64,000 bases of DNA, from contig CP143430.1 in the NCBI GenBank assembly GCA_039636795.1, positions 2,852,001-2,916,000 of the forward strand, written 5' to 3'. Under the pieces are notes generated by a model, which did no database searches, was not told the origin of the DNA, and worked only from the letters and a program-made list of their open reading frames with translations. The position numbers and the translations under genes were made by a program. The DNA comes from Micrococcaceae bacterium Sec5.1 (GTDB lineage Bacteria; Actinomycetota; Actinomycetes; Actinomycetales; Micrococcaceae). Of the stretch, positions 43,764-52,987 are shown piece after piece. Position 1 is the first letter of the stretch. Every line of letters starts with the position of its first letter.

Positions 43764-43802
43764 GTACGTCGGTCTGGTTCCCGTTCAAGTCGTTGGACGT
43801 AC
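43764..43802. promoter_or_regulatory. Inverted repeat upstream of the molybdenum oxidoreductase gene
   Basis: GTACGTC and GACGTAC are perfect complements separated by 25 bp, 28-66 bp before the gene start. The long spacing makes it a weak operator candidate. Confidence 0.3.
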
Positions 43803-44289
43803 CAGGCCATTCTGAAAAAAGATTAGGTCCGGAATAGGAGCGTGGACATTGGAGTAGAGCCGACAGCTGTCTCGTGTGCTCGGCGAAACTCCAAATCCGC
43901 TCAAGAACTACCCATGCAGCACCGTCCGCGAACCGGCTGGCAAGCAGCCAGGCTGTGCCGGGACGTATCTCTTCCTGCGCTCAGGGACGGCTGGAACGCG
44001 AACGAAACCATCGATCAATCTTGGTGAATCGGCCAGTTCCGGATGTCTAAGAGTGTGTCCAATATCATGTTAGACCGCTGAATTTGCGTGTCCAAACGAC
44101 ACCTGGAGCGGCGGTTCCGAAATCACGTACCGACCGTGCGAGGCAGACGACGCAAATCGCCTCTCGCGGAGAAATCACCTCCTCGGGTCGTGCGGCAACA
44201 GGTTTTGTCACACCAACCTGGGGGTACCGCTTGTGGCCCTACCTCGATCATTGGTGCTGCAAAAATCGTGAACTAAGAAGGGACAACAA
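43803..44289. other. Divergent intergenic region without a gene
   Basis: No gene is supported in these 487 bp between the molybdenum enzyme and the APC permease. A short dyad GTGTC-CAAAC-GACAC at 44088-44102 is the only symmetrical element noted near the permease. Confidence 0.5.
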
Positions 44290-45744
44290 ATGGATTTGAC
44301 GATTCCGGCGGCCGCTGAGCGGTCCACCCAATCGCCCCACCTCACTGGCAACATGGGCTTCTTCCAGCTGATCTTTAGCGTGATGGCCTACAACGCACCG
44401 ATGGTAGTTGTCATCGGAATTATCCCGATCATGGTCATGGAGGGGGCCGGTATCGGAACTCCCATCTCCTTTGTCGTAGCCGGTATCATCCTGGCTCTGT
44501 TCTCAGTCGGATTCACCAGAATGGCAAGGGTGTTGCCCAATCCGGGCGGCTTCTATGCCCTTATCACTGCAGGTCTCGGCCGCCATGTAGGCCTGGGGTC
44601 CGGTTATATCGCTTTGCTCGCTTATTTCTGCGTCTACGCCGGCACCTTCTCGTTCGCTGGCATCGTAGCGGGAGAACTCATTACAAACACTCTGCATGGT
44701 CCGGAGCTTCCCTGGTATGCCTGGGCGGCCTGCTTTTGGCTGGGTTCAGCGGTCCTCAGCTATTTCAAGGTCGAGTTGTCAGCTAAGGTTCTCACGATCT
44801 TCCTCTTCTCCGAACTGACTGTCATCGTTGTCTACTGCGCCTTGGTTTTCATTAATGGAGGTGCCAATGGTGCTGGCGTTTCCTTGGAGCCCCTGAGCCC
44901 GGCCCATTGGTTTGACGGAAACTTCAGTCTGGGAGTTCTCCTGGCGATCGGTATGTATGGTGGATTCGAGGTCACCGTGCTCTTCCGGGAGGAAGTACGT
45001 AATCCAGTCCGTGTCATCCCCCGTGCCACCTTCGCCGTCATTGCCATCGCCATGGCGACTTATGCATTGTCGTCGGTTGTATTCATAGGTTCTTTGGGCA
45101 TCGACAACGTAGTAGGGCTGGCACAGGAAGACCCGACCGGGGCAATGAATGCCAGTATTCACTCCTCTGGTGGAGAATTGCTCGCTACCCTTGCCGCAGT
45201 GATGGTCGTTACAAGTACCTTCGCGGTGATCCTGGCTGCGCACAACATCACTGCTCGATACGTCTTCAACCTCAGCGCCGATAAGATATTGCCTGCGAGG
45301 ATGGCCTCAGTCCATAAGCGTCACGGATCGCCGCACATCGCCTCAATCATGACCAGCGCTGCTGCCCTCGTTCTCAATGCTGCCGCCGTTGTTTTCGGGC
45401 TGGATCCCCTCGTCTTCTACACGGCGGTACTTGGTATGACCAGTTTCATCGCCCTGGTCATCATCTTTGTCTGCAACATGTCAGTGGGAACCTATATGCG
45501 TCACAACGGCGGCCAGCTCGCCTCGCCCTGGGCAACCGTTGCCTGCCCGATTCTGGCTGCAGTAGGCCTGGGCAGCGTCCTGGTGATGGCTGCAATAAAC
45601 TTCCCCATGTTGGTTGGAGGTTCCGAAGCACTAGCCGGTGGACTCATGGCCTTTATCGTCGGTGTGTTCGTCTTGGGCGTAGTGACGGCGAGCGTCCATC
45701 GCCGTAAAAATGCTGATATTTATAGCCGCATCGGTCGGCAGTAA
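44290..45744 (+). CDS. APC family amino acid/amine permease
   Basis: This 484-aa permease has about 12 membrane spans and the APC pattern GFFQLIFSVMAYNAPMVVVI in TM1, RVLPNPGGFYALITAGLGR in TM2-3 and MYGGFEVTVLFREEVRNP in TM6-7. Start ATG has GAAGGG seven bases upstream; a terminator follows 20 bp after the stop, so it is monocistronic. The neighbouring GMC/aldehyde dehydrogenase/quinone oxidoreductase genes make an amine, amino alcohol or choline-like substrate plausible, but this is inference. Confidence 0.88.
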   Translation: MDLTIPAAAERSTQSPHLTGNMGFFQLIFSVMAYNAPMVVVIGIIPIMVMEGAGIGTPISFVVAGIILALFSVGFTRMARVLPNPGGFYALITAGLGRHVGLGSGYIALLAYFCVYAGTFSFAGIVAGELITNTLHGPELPWYAWAACFWLGSAVLSYFKVELSAKVLTIFLFSELTVIVVYCALVFINGGANGAGVSLEPLSPAHWFDGNFSLGVLLAIGMYGGFEVTVLFREEVRNPVRVIPRATFAVIAIAMATYALSSVVFIGSLGIDNVVGLAQEDPTGAMNASIHSSGGELLATLAAVMVVTSTFAVILAAHNITARYVFNLSADKILPARMASVHKRHGSPHIASIMTSAAALVLNAAAVVFGLDPLVFYTAVLGMTSFIALVIIFVCNMSVGTYMRHNGGQLASPWATVACPILAAVGLGSVLVMAAINFPMLVGGSEALAGGLMAFIVGVFVLGVVTASVHRRKNADIYSRIGRQ

Positions 45745-45764
45745 TCTCCCGTTCCCAAGGTCCT

Positions 45765-45806
45765 GACGACGGCGACGCCACCTCGGAAGGGGGCGTCGCC
45801 GTCGTC
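45765..45806 (+). terminator. Terminator of the APC permease gene
   Basis: A perfect 15-bp stem (GACGACGGCGACGCC and complement) with a 12-base loop, followed by GTTT. The next 300 bp up to the convergent terminator hold no supportable gene. Confidence 0.8.
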
Positions 45807-46105
45807 GTTTATCCACGCTGTTTAGAGCCAGATGGGGCGACTGGCTGGCCCCGCCGATAGTTATCGTGGCGTCCTGCCCACGTAAGCGGTAGCAACTCCC
45901 CGTCCAGCCACGGTACGCATCAGCGTATCCATTCGCGAACGTCAGCGGCTCCGCGGCTTCCGAGTCCGACATGCTCTGCAAGGCTTACACACCAGGCCAA
46001 TCCGATCACCGCCGCCGGACCGGTGTTGGTCACTCTGCCGCGAGGGAAACAAATCCTCCATCATCGAATTGGGAAACAACCGTTCCCGATACATGGCAGG
46101 AAAGG

Positions 46106-46149
46106 CGAAAACGCTGGCCGGGACCATCAAGTCCCGGCCAGCGTTTTCG
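46106..46149 (-). terminator. Terminator of the oxidoreductase/aldehyde dehydrogenase operon
   Basis: A perfect 19-bp inverted repeat (CGAAAACGCTGGCCGGGAC and complement) with a CATCAA loop lies 7 bp after the stop of the minus-strand gene. On that strand the stem is followed by CCTTTCC. Confidence 0.85.
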
Positions 46150-46156
46150 CGAGTTT

Positions 46157-47320
46157 TCAGTTCTGCGTACTTGAATCCGAAGTCATGGAACCGTCGGGCG
46201 TAACGACAATCTTGCCGATATGGGTTCTCTTCAGCATCGTCTCCTGAGCCTTACTGAGCTCAGAGAGCGGAAAGACCTCTTCTACGAGAGGCTTGATCTT
46301 TCCCTCCTCGATGAGACTGACAAGACGCGCAAACGTCTCCGGCGTCGGGTTAGTGATCCCGTGCAACTCCAGATCCTTATAGATGAGCTCCCGAAGGTCA
46401 ATGCGGCTCACCGGTCCACCGATGGCTCCTGCGGTCGCATATCGACCCCCACGCCGAAGCATGAGGAGCAAACTCTCGAACATGCTCCCCCCGACAACAT
46501 CGATAACGACGTCGGCACCACGTTCACCGATGACAGCTGCTACGGCAGCCGCCAGGTCCGGTACGTCTCGAGCGACAAATCCGTCGACGCCGAGCTCCCG
46601 CAACCGTGCCTCTTTGCCAGCACTCGCAATGGCGATAACACGGGCACCACGTGCCTTCGCCAGCTGGATCGTCGCAGTGCCCACGCCGCCGGCTGCGCCG
46701 GTGACGACGACTGTCTCGCCCTCGCTCAGCTCGGTCCTGGCCAACATCTCCTCGGCAGTGTCGTAAGAGCAGGGGAAAGTGGCGAGCTCAGCGTCACTGA
46801 GGTCGGTGCTCACGCGATGCGCGTTCACAGACGGCACATGCACATACTCAGCGAATCCTCCGTCCCGGTCTCCGCCCAGGTACTCAACAATCTGTGCACG
46901 CCGGGGAAGCTTCGGATCCCGAACAGACGGGTCGACGATGATTCGGGTACCGATCCGGCTCTCATCAACTCCTTCACCGACTGCCACGATCGTTCCAGCC
47001 ACCGAGGCCCCTTGAACGCGGGGAAACGACATTTTCGTGCTATTCCACGTGGCGCCGGCATCGTCGTCGCGCCCCGACCGTCCAAGTTCCTCCGAGACAG
47101 ACTCCTCCACGACGCGGTCGTACCATCCAGTGCGCGTGTTGATCTCGGTATTGTTGAGCGCGCACGCACCAACCTTGACCAGCACTTCTCCCGGGCCCGC
47201 CACAGGCGTCGGCACCTCGGTCCGGTACACCAGCTGATCGAGACCGCCGTGGCCGACCAGCTGGACCGCAGCCATCATTGTGGGAATGTTCGTAATCGTG
47301 GGCACTGCTCTCTCTGTCAT
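46157..47320 (-). CDS. Zinc-independent alcohol dehydrogenase / quinone oxidoreductase (MDR family)
   Basis: This 387-aa NADPH-dependent oxidoreductase has a GroES-like N-terminal domain (VLVKVGACALNNTEINTRTG, VQGASVAGTIVAVGEGVD) and a Rossmann domain with TGAAGGVGTATIQLAKARGA. The cysteines of a structural zinc site are absent, so it belongs with quinone oxidoreductases. An insertion at about residues 72-93 (VEESVSEELGRSGRDDDAGA) seen before the SFPRVQG segment is found in a subgroup of the family. Start ATG has GGAGG eight bases upstream. It lies 18 bp after the aldehyde dehydrogenase gene and shares its operon. Confidence 0.88.
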   Translation of the reverse strand: MTERAVPTITNIPTMMAAVQLVGHGGLDQLVYRTEVPTPVAGPGEVLVKVGACALNNTEINTRTGWYDRVVEESVSEELGRSGRDDDAGATWNSTKMSFPRVQGASVAGTIVAVGEGVDESRIGTRIIVDPSVRDPKLPRRAQIVEYLGGDRDGGFAEYVHVPSVNAHRVSTDLSDAELATFPCSYDTAEEMLARTELSEGETVVVTGAAGGVGTATIQLAKARGARVIAIASAGKEARLRELGVDGFVARDVPDLAAAVAAVIGERGADVVIDVVGGSMFESLLLMLRRGGRYATAGAIGGPVSRIDLRELIYKDLELHGITNPTPETFARLVSLIEEGKIKPLVEEVFPLSELSKAQETMLKRTHIGKIVVTPDGSMTSDSSTQN

Positions 47321-47338
47321 CTCTTAGTCCTCCAGCTT

Positions 47339-48787
47339 CTAAAGGTCGAGGCCAGGCTTGACCATGACGTGCTTCAGCTGGGAGTACTCGTCCAGCCCGT
47401 GCAGCGATAGTTCGCGGCCGTAGCCCGACTCACCGTATCCACCGAATGGCATCTCTGACACATTCGGCGTGTGTTGGTTGACCCAGACCGTGCCGAAGCG
47501 CAGTTCTTTGCTAAAGCGCATGGTGCGCGCAAGATTGGTCGTCCACACGCTGGCCGACAGGCCGTAATTGACGTCGTTCGCGAGCTGCAGCATTTCGTCG
47601 TCGCTTTTTGCCGATTGGATGCTCACTACCGGGCCGAACACTTCGCTCTGAACGATCTCGTCCGTCTGCTTGACGTCGGTGATCACAGTCGGTTCGATAA
47701 ACCAGCCCGGACGATCTGCCTGTCGTCCGCCCTGCCTGATCGTGTTGCCGGCATCCCGTGCGCGTTCGATGAACCCGAGGACGGACTTCAGTTGCTTTTC
47801 TGAAATGACGGGTCCCAGCGTGGTGGCAGGATCGGATGGGTCGCCGAGGACAAGCTCGCTCACTTCCTTGCAGTACGCCTCGACGAATTCCTCGTAGACA
47901 GACTCTTCAACGATGATGCGGCAAGCAGCCGTGCAATCCTGGCCAGCGCCGGAATAGCCGAAAGTCACGAGGTCCCTGGCCGTCTCGCGAATCGGGCTAT
48001 CCGCAAACACCAGCACCGGAGCCTTACCGCCAAGCTCCAGGCCCACCTTTTTGACGGTATCCGCAGCCGTTGCCGCCACAAACTTGCCGGTCGAGGTTGC
48101 TCCGGTGAACGCGATCTTTCGAATTCCGGGGTGTTTGGCCATCGCAGTGCCGGCCGATCCGCTACCCAGAATGAGGTTGATTACGCCTTCAGGAAGGAAG
48201 CGGTTGGCGATCTCTACAAGCTTGAGGGTACTGAGTGGTGTCACAGTCGCCGGCTTGAGCAGCATTGTGTTGCCGGCTGCGAGGGCTGGCGCGATCTTCC
48301 AAGCTCCCATAAGGAGAGGATAGTTCCAGGGCGTGATGAGCCCGACGACACCGAGCGGCTCGCGCCGAACCCATGAGGTACTCTCGTTGTCGTACTCATC
48401 GACGGCGGGCGCCGTAGAGATGCGGGCAGCACCCGCGAAGAATCGAAGAACATCCACGACAGTCGGCACCACGAAGTCGCGCACGTCTCCGATCGGAAGG
48501 CCCACGTTCAGGCTCTCGATCCGCGCGAACTCCTCGATTTCCTGCTCGACGGCGTCAGCGATCTTAAGCAGCGCGGCCGCGCGCTCAGCAGGGGACGTGC
48601 TTCCCCATGTCTTGAACGCCTCCGAAGCTCGCTGCACGGCAGCATCGACGTCGGAATCAGACGCTATGGGGAATCTGGCGATTACTTCGCCGGTCGCCGG
48701 GTTGAATACCTTCGAAGCGCCTTCACCTTTCTCATCAGCGAGGTACGTTTCCGCAAAGGCCATAAAGTCCATGCTTTCCAGGGTCAT
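47339..48787 (-). CDS. Aldehyde dehydrogenase, aminobutyraldehyde/betaine-aldehyde type
   Basis: This 482-aa NAD(P)+-dependent enzyme oxidises an aldehyde to the acid in the cytoplasm. Catalytic residues: Asn155 in ITPWNYP, Glu251 in GLELGGKAP and Cys285 in SGAGQDCTAACR. The run GQDCTAACR and the ending YGRELSLHGLDEYSQLKHVM resemble gamma-aminobutyraldehyde dehydrogenases, so an amino-aldehyde or betaine aldehyde is the most likely substrate. Start ATG has GGAG ten bases upstream. It is divergent from the GMC oxidoreductase gene, which could produce the aldehyde. Confidence 0.9.
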   Translation of the reverse strand: MTLESMDFMAFAETYLADEKGEGASKVFNPATGEVIARFPIASDSDVDAAVQRASEAFKTWGSTSPAERAAALLKIADAVEQEIEEFARIESLNVGLPIGDVRDFVVPTVVDVLRFFAGAARISTAPAVDEYDNESTSWVRREPLGVVGLITPWNYPLLMGAWKIAPALAAGNTMLLKPATVTPLSTLKLVEIANRFLPEGVINLILGSGSAGTAMAKHPGIRKIAFTGATSTGKFVAATAADTVKKVGLELGGKAPVLVFADSPIRETARDLVTFGYSGAGQDCTAACRIIVEESVYEEFVEAYCKEVSELVLGDPSDPATTLGPVISEKQLKSVLGFIERARDAGNTIRQGGRQADRPGWFIEPTVITDVKQTDEIVQSEVFGPVVSIQSAKSDDEMLQLANDVNYGLSASVWTTNLARTMRFSKELRFGTVWVNQHTPNVSEMPFGGYGESGYGRELSLHGLDEYSQLKHVMVKPGLDL

Positions 48788-49143
48788 TGTCGAGTTGCTC
48801 CTCAGTGGTCGTGGTCGTCGTCCAAGGTTGGGTCACTGTCAAGCTCAATCATCGCTTGCCGCGGTGGACGCCGCCTCGTAGATTTTCCGATGCGAGTACA
48901 GAAAAGTGAGCGGTGGCACAAAGTGGCGACGACCTGCAGGCATCCGGAACACCGCCCTCCCCGGCGCTCCGCCCAGGAGGGCGGTGTTCCGCTGACATGT
49001 CATGGCTCACAAGATGCCATGCTGCACTTCGTAATCTTCCCTAGCCCATCCCGTTGGCATCTGGGGAAAGATAATCGTAAGGCCATGGCTTTGCGTCGGA
49101 TGACGCCGCTCGACAATGCCATCTACCAAGTGAGGACAAAACA
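48788..49143. promoter_or_regulatory. Divergent promoter region between the ALDH and GMC genes with two dyads
   Basis: This 356-bp region carries a perfect 15-bp inverted repeat (arms 48946-48960 and 48976-48990, GGAACACCGCCCTCC and complement) and, two bases later, the perfect 10-bp palindrome TGACATGTCA (48993-49002). Neither arm is followed by a T-run, so these look regulatory rather than terminating. They lie 140-200 bp before the GMC start and 160-215 bp before the ALDH start. Confidence 0.5.
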
Positions 49144-50826
49144 ATGAAGCTTGACGCTTATGACTACATCATTGTTGGGGGAGGTTCGGCAGGTTGTGTC
49201 CTCGCGAACCGTTTGAGCGAGGATCCGCAAAATCGGGTGTTGGTTCTTGAGGCTGGTCACAGGTACTCCTTGTTTGATGTGCCGGTGCGGGTGCCTGCGG
49301 CTTTCCTCTTCCTCATGGGCCACCCTTTCTATGACTGGCGTACTAAGTCCGAGCCTGAGACTGGGCTTAAGGGTCGTCGAATCGACCATTATCACGGCAG
49401 GGTCATGGGGGGAAGCAGTTCGATTAATGGGATGTTTTATCAGCGCGCCAATCCGCTCGTCTACGAGCGCTGGGCCCGAGAGACCGGGGCCGAGGAATGG
49501 GACTACGCTCACGTTCTTCCGTACTTTAAGCGGATTGAGTCGTTCAAGGGATCGGATCCAACGGGTGAGTACCGAGGTCGGTCTGGACCTATTCCGGTTA
49601 ATCAGCATCATCACAAGGGTTCGCGGAACCCGTTGTTTGGTGCGCTCTTTGAAGCGGCCGAGCAATCGGGCTACGAACTCGTCAACAACGTCAACGGCTA
49701 CCGCCAAGAGGGCTTCTCCTCGTTCGATTCAAACATTGAGAACGGCGAACGCTACAACGCCGCGCGCACCTATTTTGCCCCGGTGAAGAAGCGGAAGAAC
49801 CTCGACGTCATCACCGGTGCGCGGGCAACACGGGTGGTCTTTGAGGGGACTCGCGCGGTCGGCGTCGAGTTTGCCACCCGGTTTCGGAAGCGGAGCATCG
49901 CGAGAGGCGCTGAAGTCATTTTGAGCGGCGGCGCATATAACTCGCCGCAGCTGCTGCAACTTTCGGGCGTCGGTAACGCCGCCGAGCTAAGGGAGCATGG
50001 CATTGACGTCGTAGCCGATCTGCCTGGCGTCGGCGAGAACCTGCAGGATCACCTTGAAGCGTTCATCATGTTCGAGTGCAAACAGCCCGTCTCCAACCAG
50101 AGCATCGTCAAAAAGCACACCTATCCGATGACAGGTCTCAAGTGGTTGTTCAATAGGACAGGGCCGGGTGCGTCGAATCACTTCGAGGGCGGCGGGTTCG
50201 TCCGCTCGTTCGATGACGCCCCCATGCCGAACCTGATGCTGACCATGCTCACGCTCGGGGTGCGGAACGACGGCACCCCTGCCGAGACGCCTCACGCATA
50301 TCAGATCAACCTCGGTCCGCAGCAGCCACAGTCGAAGGGGCACATTAAGTTGCGGAACAGCGACCCGTTCGAACAACCCGTTGCGACGTTCAACTATCTG
50401 TCCACTGAGCGTGATCGCCAGGAATGGATTGACGGTGTTCGCACTACCCGTGCCCTCATGAATCAGCCCGCTTTCGCAGCATTCAACGGCGGTGAGCTCT
50501 CGCCCGGCCCCGAAGTCCAGACGGACGAGGAGATCCTCGACTGGGTCTCAAAGGATGCAGAGACGACCTACCATCCGTGCGGGACCTGCAAGATGGGGAA
50601 CGATGACCTGTCCGTCGTTGACCCCCACAGCTTCCGAGTGCACGGAGTTGAGGGCCTTCGAGTCGTCGATGCGTCGGTGATGCCGTCTATTCCGAATGCC
50701 AACCTCTATGCGCCGGTCATGATGATCGCCGAGAAAGCAGCCGACGTCATCCTCGACAAGGCGCCACTTCCCGCTGAGCACGTCGACTTCTACAGGCATG
50801 CTGCGGCGGAGGGTCTCAGCCTCTAG
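49144..50826 (+). CDS. GMC oxidoreductase, choline dehydrogenase-like
   Basis: This 560-aa FAD enzyme oxidises an alcohol to an aldehyde. The FAD fold starts YIIVGGGSAGCVLANRL (residues 9-25); GRVMGGSSSINGMFYQRANP is the GMC signature 1; LSGGAYNSPQLLQLSGVG is signature 2. The catalytic His is His477 in YHPCGTCKMG and the partner Asn about 520 in NANLYAP. Overall it is closest by eye to BetA-type choline dehydrogenases. The divergent aldehyde dehydrogenase would take the product on. Choline is a good guess given the betaine genes at 10-19 kb, but other alcohols fit. A terminator follows. Confidence 0.88.
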   Translation: MKLDAYDYIIVGGGSAGCVLANRLSEDPQNRVLVLEAGHRYSLFDVPVRVPAAFLFLMGHPFYDWRTKSEPETGLKGRRIDHYHGRVMGGSSSINGMFYQRANPLVYERWARETGAEEWDYAHVLPYFKRIESFKGSDPTGEYRGRSGPIPVNQHHHKGSRNPLFGALFEAAEQSGYELVNNVNGYRQEGFSSFDSNIENGERYNAARTYFAPVKKRKNLDVITGARATRVVFEGTRAVGVEFATRFRKRSIARGAEVILSGGAYNSPQLLQLSGVGNAAELREHGIDVVADLPGVGENLQDHLEAFIMFECKQPVSNQSIVKKHTYPMTGLKWLFNRTGPGASNHFEGGGFVRSFDDAPMPNLMLTMLTLGVRNDGTPAETPHAYQINLGPQQPQSKGHIKLRNSDPFEQPVATFNYLSTERDRQEWIDGVRTTRALMNQPAFAAFNGGELSPGPEVQTDEEILDWVSKDAETTYHPCGTCKMGNDDLSVVDPHSFRVHGVEGLRVVDASVMPSIPNANLYAPVMMIAEKAADVILDKAPLPAEHVDFYRHAAAEGLSL

Positions 50827-50892
50827 CCCGAGCATTCGGCCCGCCCGCGGGTTGCGAGTGTCCGCAGCAGTCTGCCTTTTCTCCAAGTCACT

Positions 50893-50949
50893 ACGACGGC
50901 GGGGTGCGGCTTCGTGTGGAAGCGGCACCCCGCCGTCGTGCTGACTGCG
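50893..50949 (+). terminator. Terminator of the GMC gene
   Basis: A perfect 15-bp stem (ACGACGGCGGGGTGC and complement) encloses a 27-base loop that can itself pair (GGCTTC with GGAAGC), 67 bp after the stop. Confidence 0.7.
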
Positions 50950-51007
50950 AAAATGTCGCATGCTTCCCGGCGAAAGAAAGATCATGCAACTTTATCAAGT
51001 TGCTTGT

Positions 51008-51018
51008 GTATATTATAC
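51008..51018. promoter_or_regulatory. AT-rich palindrome upstream of the MarR-like/MFS pair
   Basis: GTATA-T-TATAC is a perfect dyad in an AT-rich patch, directly before the small frame at 51021. It contains a TATTAT that could be a -10 box, which fits a promoter with an overlapping operator. Confidence 0.4.
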
Positions 51019-51020
51019 GA

Positions 51021-51440
51021 ATGGGCGAAGTTATAGTGTATTCCTCTATTGAGAACCTGAATCCGCTACTTCACACAATGCATCCGGGGCGGACGATGCC
51101 CCTAGACAAGAATGGAACGTTGGACCATCCTGCCGATATTCGGCGGACAACGATTTCCAAAGGGGCGGGCCTATTGCACGCCAGCTCACACGGAATCACC
51201 TCTGCCGTCCGTGAACTTAAGCCAGGCGAGCCCGTCTCGGGGATTGGCTACAGCGTGGCCTGTCGGCCGAGCCGGATCGGGCCCACCGAGGCCGCACGCC
51301 AGCGGCTGTACAAAGAGTGTGCCGGAGGGTACGAAAGAGTGTCTGGTGTCGGGATAAGGACATCGATGCTCCAAGAGCGGGCGACTATTGAAGCAGCGGT
51401 ATCTGTCCCGAAGGACACTGGCATCGGATTCGTTCGATGA
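51021..51440 (+). pseudogene. Possible degenerate MarR-type regulator coupled to the MFS gene
   Basis: About 140 codons end in an ATGA overlap with the MFS start, as a regulator gene in an operon would. The stretch SSHGITSAVRELKPGEPV followed by SRIGPTEAARQRLYKE faintly follows the MarR pattern (recognition helix, wing, then T-x-x-G-R), but key positions of the wing are unlike functional MarR proteins and no good ribosome site is seen. It may be a decayed or frameshifted MarR gene. Low confidence. Confidence 0.3.
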
Positions 51441-52837
51441 CTGACTCGCCTGCGCCCTCCCGCTTGGTTCCGGCGCTGATTTATGCAGCCCTTTCGACGT
51501 CGATCGTGAGTTCGCTCGGCATGTTGCTGGTGCCTGCCATATCTCGCGAGATGGATGTTTCCGTCAGCAACGCCCAGTGGATGCTCACCGTCAACCTGTT
51601 GTTTGGAGCGATCTCAACACCAATAATGGGACGTCTAAGCGATGGCCCCCATAAGAAGCGGCTTCTCCTGGTCTCCTTGACCGTCATCCTTGTTGGCTCC
51701 GTGGTGGCGGCCTTGGCGCCAAACTTTACGGTATTCCTCATCGGTCGAGCCCTTCAGGGATTGACCTATGGAATAGTACCGGTGACGATCGCTCTTGCCC
51801 GCCGCTACGCTTCGGCCGACAAAGTGCAGGTTTCTATCTCGAGCCTATCTGTGACGGTGGCTACCGGCCTGGGACTTGGGTACCCCTTGACGGGAGTGAT
51901 CGCGGGCCTGACGGATTTTCGTGTCGCGTTCTGGTTTGCCGTGCTTTTTGTAGTTTCCGCAATCGTAGTGGTGTTCGTTGCAGTTCCGGCAGGACCTGAC
52001 ACGCAAGCCGCGCGGTTACCGTTCGATTACTGCGGAGCCGCGTTGCTCAGCCTAGGTCTGGGCGGACTACTGCTCAGTGTGAGCGAGGCACCAACGTGGG
52101 GGTGGGCGTCTCCGTGGACTATGGGCAGCTTTGCTCTGGCCGCTCTCTTTCTGTTCCTTTGGGTCAGGACCGGGCTTCGACTGCGGGACCCGCTGATCAA
52201 CCTACGAGTATTCCGGCACGGTGAGGTCTTGCTCGCTAATGCCACTGGAACCGGATTAGGCGCCGCCCTGTACATCGGCCTCTCAATTTCAAGTCTCGTC
52301 GCACAAGCTCCCCTGTCCACCGGGTATGGCATCGCCCTTCCGGTCTTCTGGGCTGGATTCGTGATGCTGCCGCTCTCCGTGGGAAGCTTCGCGGCCAACC
52401 GGCTGGTCCGCTGGCTCTCACGACGAATAAAGCTAACAACGCTTCTGCCGATTGGTGCCGGCATTATGACCGGGGCTGGAATGTTGCTCTGGTTTGCCCA
52501 CGATGAACTCTGGGAGATTCTGGCGGGGATGGTCACTTTCGGTGTCGGTATGGGGGCCAGTTACGCCGCAATGCCCGCTCTCATTGCACGAAGTGTGGCT
52601 AGGGCAGAATTGGGAAGTTCCGTGAGCTTCAACCAGGTCTTACGATCAGTTGGCGCTTCCTTCGGCACCGCCGTTTCTGGCGCTGTACTCGCGGCGAATA
52701 TGGCACCTGACCTCCACGCAACCGGGGACGGAATCCGGGCAACCTTCGCGATCGGTGCGCTGCTCTGCATGGCGGTGTTCATAGCGCTGCTTATCCACGC
52801 ATTCGCCGGCCGTCGTCGCCAAATCGGCCAGGGGTGA
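51437..52837 (+). CDS. MFS transporter, DHA2-like exporter
   Basis: This 466-aa 14-helix transporter resembles drug or metabolite exporters. TM1 contains STSIVSSLGMLLVPAISREM, the TM2-3 loop IMGRLSDGPHKKRLLL (motif A), and TM4 GRALQGLTYGIVPVTIALAR. It is similar in layout to the MFS part of the 22684 gene (both have the ALQG-x4-GI/LIPV TM4 motif) but lacks the C-terminal beta repeats. Its ATG overlaps the stop of the preceding small frame. Substrate unknown. Confidence 0.88.
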   Translation: MTDSPAPSRLVPALIYAALSTSIVSSLGMLLVPAISREMDVSVSNAQWMLTVNLLFGAISTPIMGRLSDGPHKKRLLLVSLTVILVGSVVAALAPNFTVFLIGRALQGLTYGIVPVTIALARRYASADKVQVSISSLSVTVATGLGLGYPLTGVIAGLTDFRVAFWFAVLFVVSAIVVVFVAVPAGPDTQAARLPFDYCGAALLSLGLGGLLLSVSEAPTWGWASPWTMGSFALAALFLFLWVRTGLRLRDPLINLRVFRHGEVLLANATGTGLGAALYIGLSISSLVAQAPLSTGYGIALPVFWAGFVMLPLSVGSFAANRLVRWLSRRIKLTTLLPIGAGIMTGAGMLLWFAHDELWEILAGMVTFGVGMGASYAAMPALIARSVARAELGSSVSFNQVLRSVGASFGTAVSGAVLAANMAPDLHATGDGIRATFAIGALLCMAVFIALLIHAFAGRRRQIGQG

Positions 52838-52987
52838 CCGTTCATTTCATGGCTTAGCTGAGCAGGCTGGGATGTGTAGTCTGCGGTGAGGCGGGGAGCG
52901 CATACTCGACAATGTATGCGGTGGGGAGAAGGCTTGGACCGTCAGCAGGGCACTCGGCCAGCTGCCTGCGGCACAGTCGGGGCGGCG

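Noticed and set aside
45631..45981. 116-codon minus-strand frame between the two terminators
   Set aside because: It overlaps the APC permease and runs through its terminator hairpin; no ribosome site or known domain.
46220..47410. 396-codon plus-strand open frame
   Set aside because: It is antisense to the MDR gene, which has all family motifs and a strong terminator; the frame's own translation is low-complexity and Arg/Asp rich.
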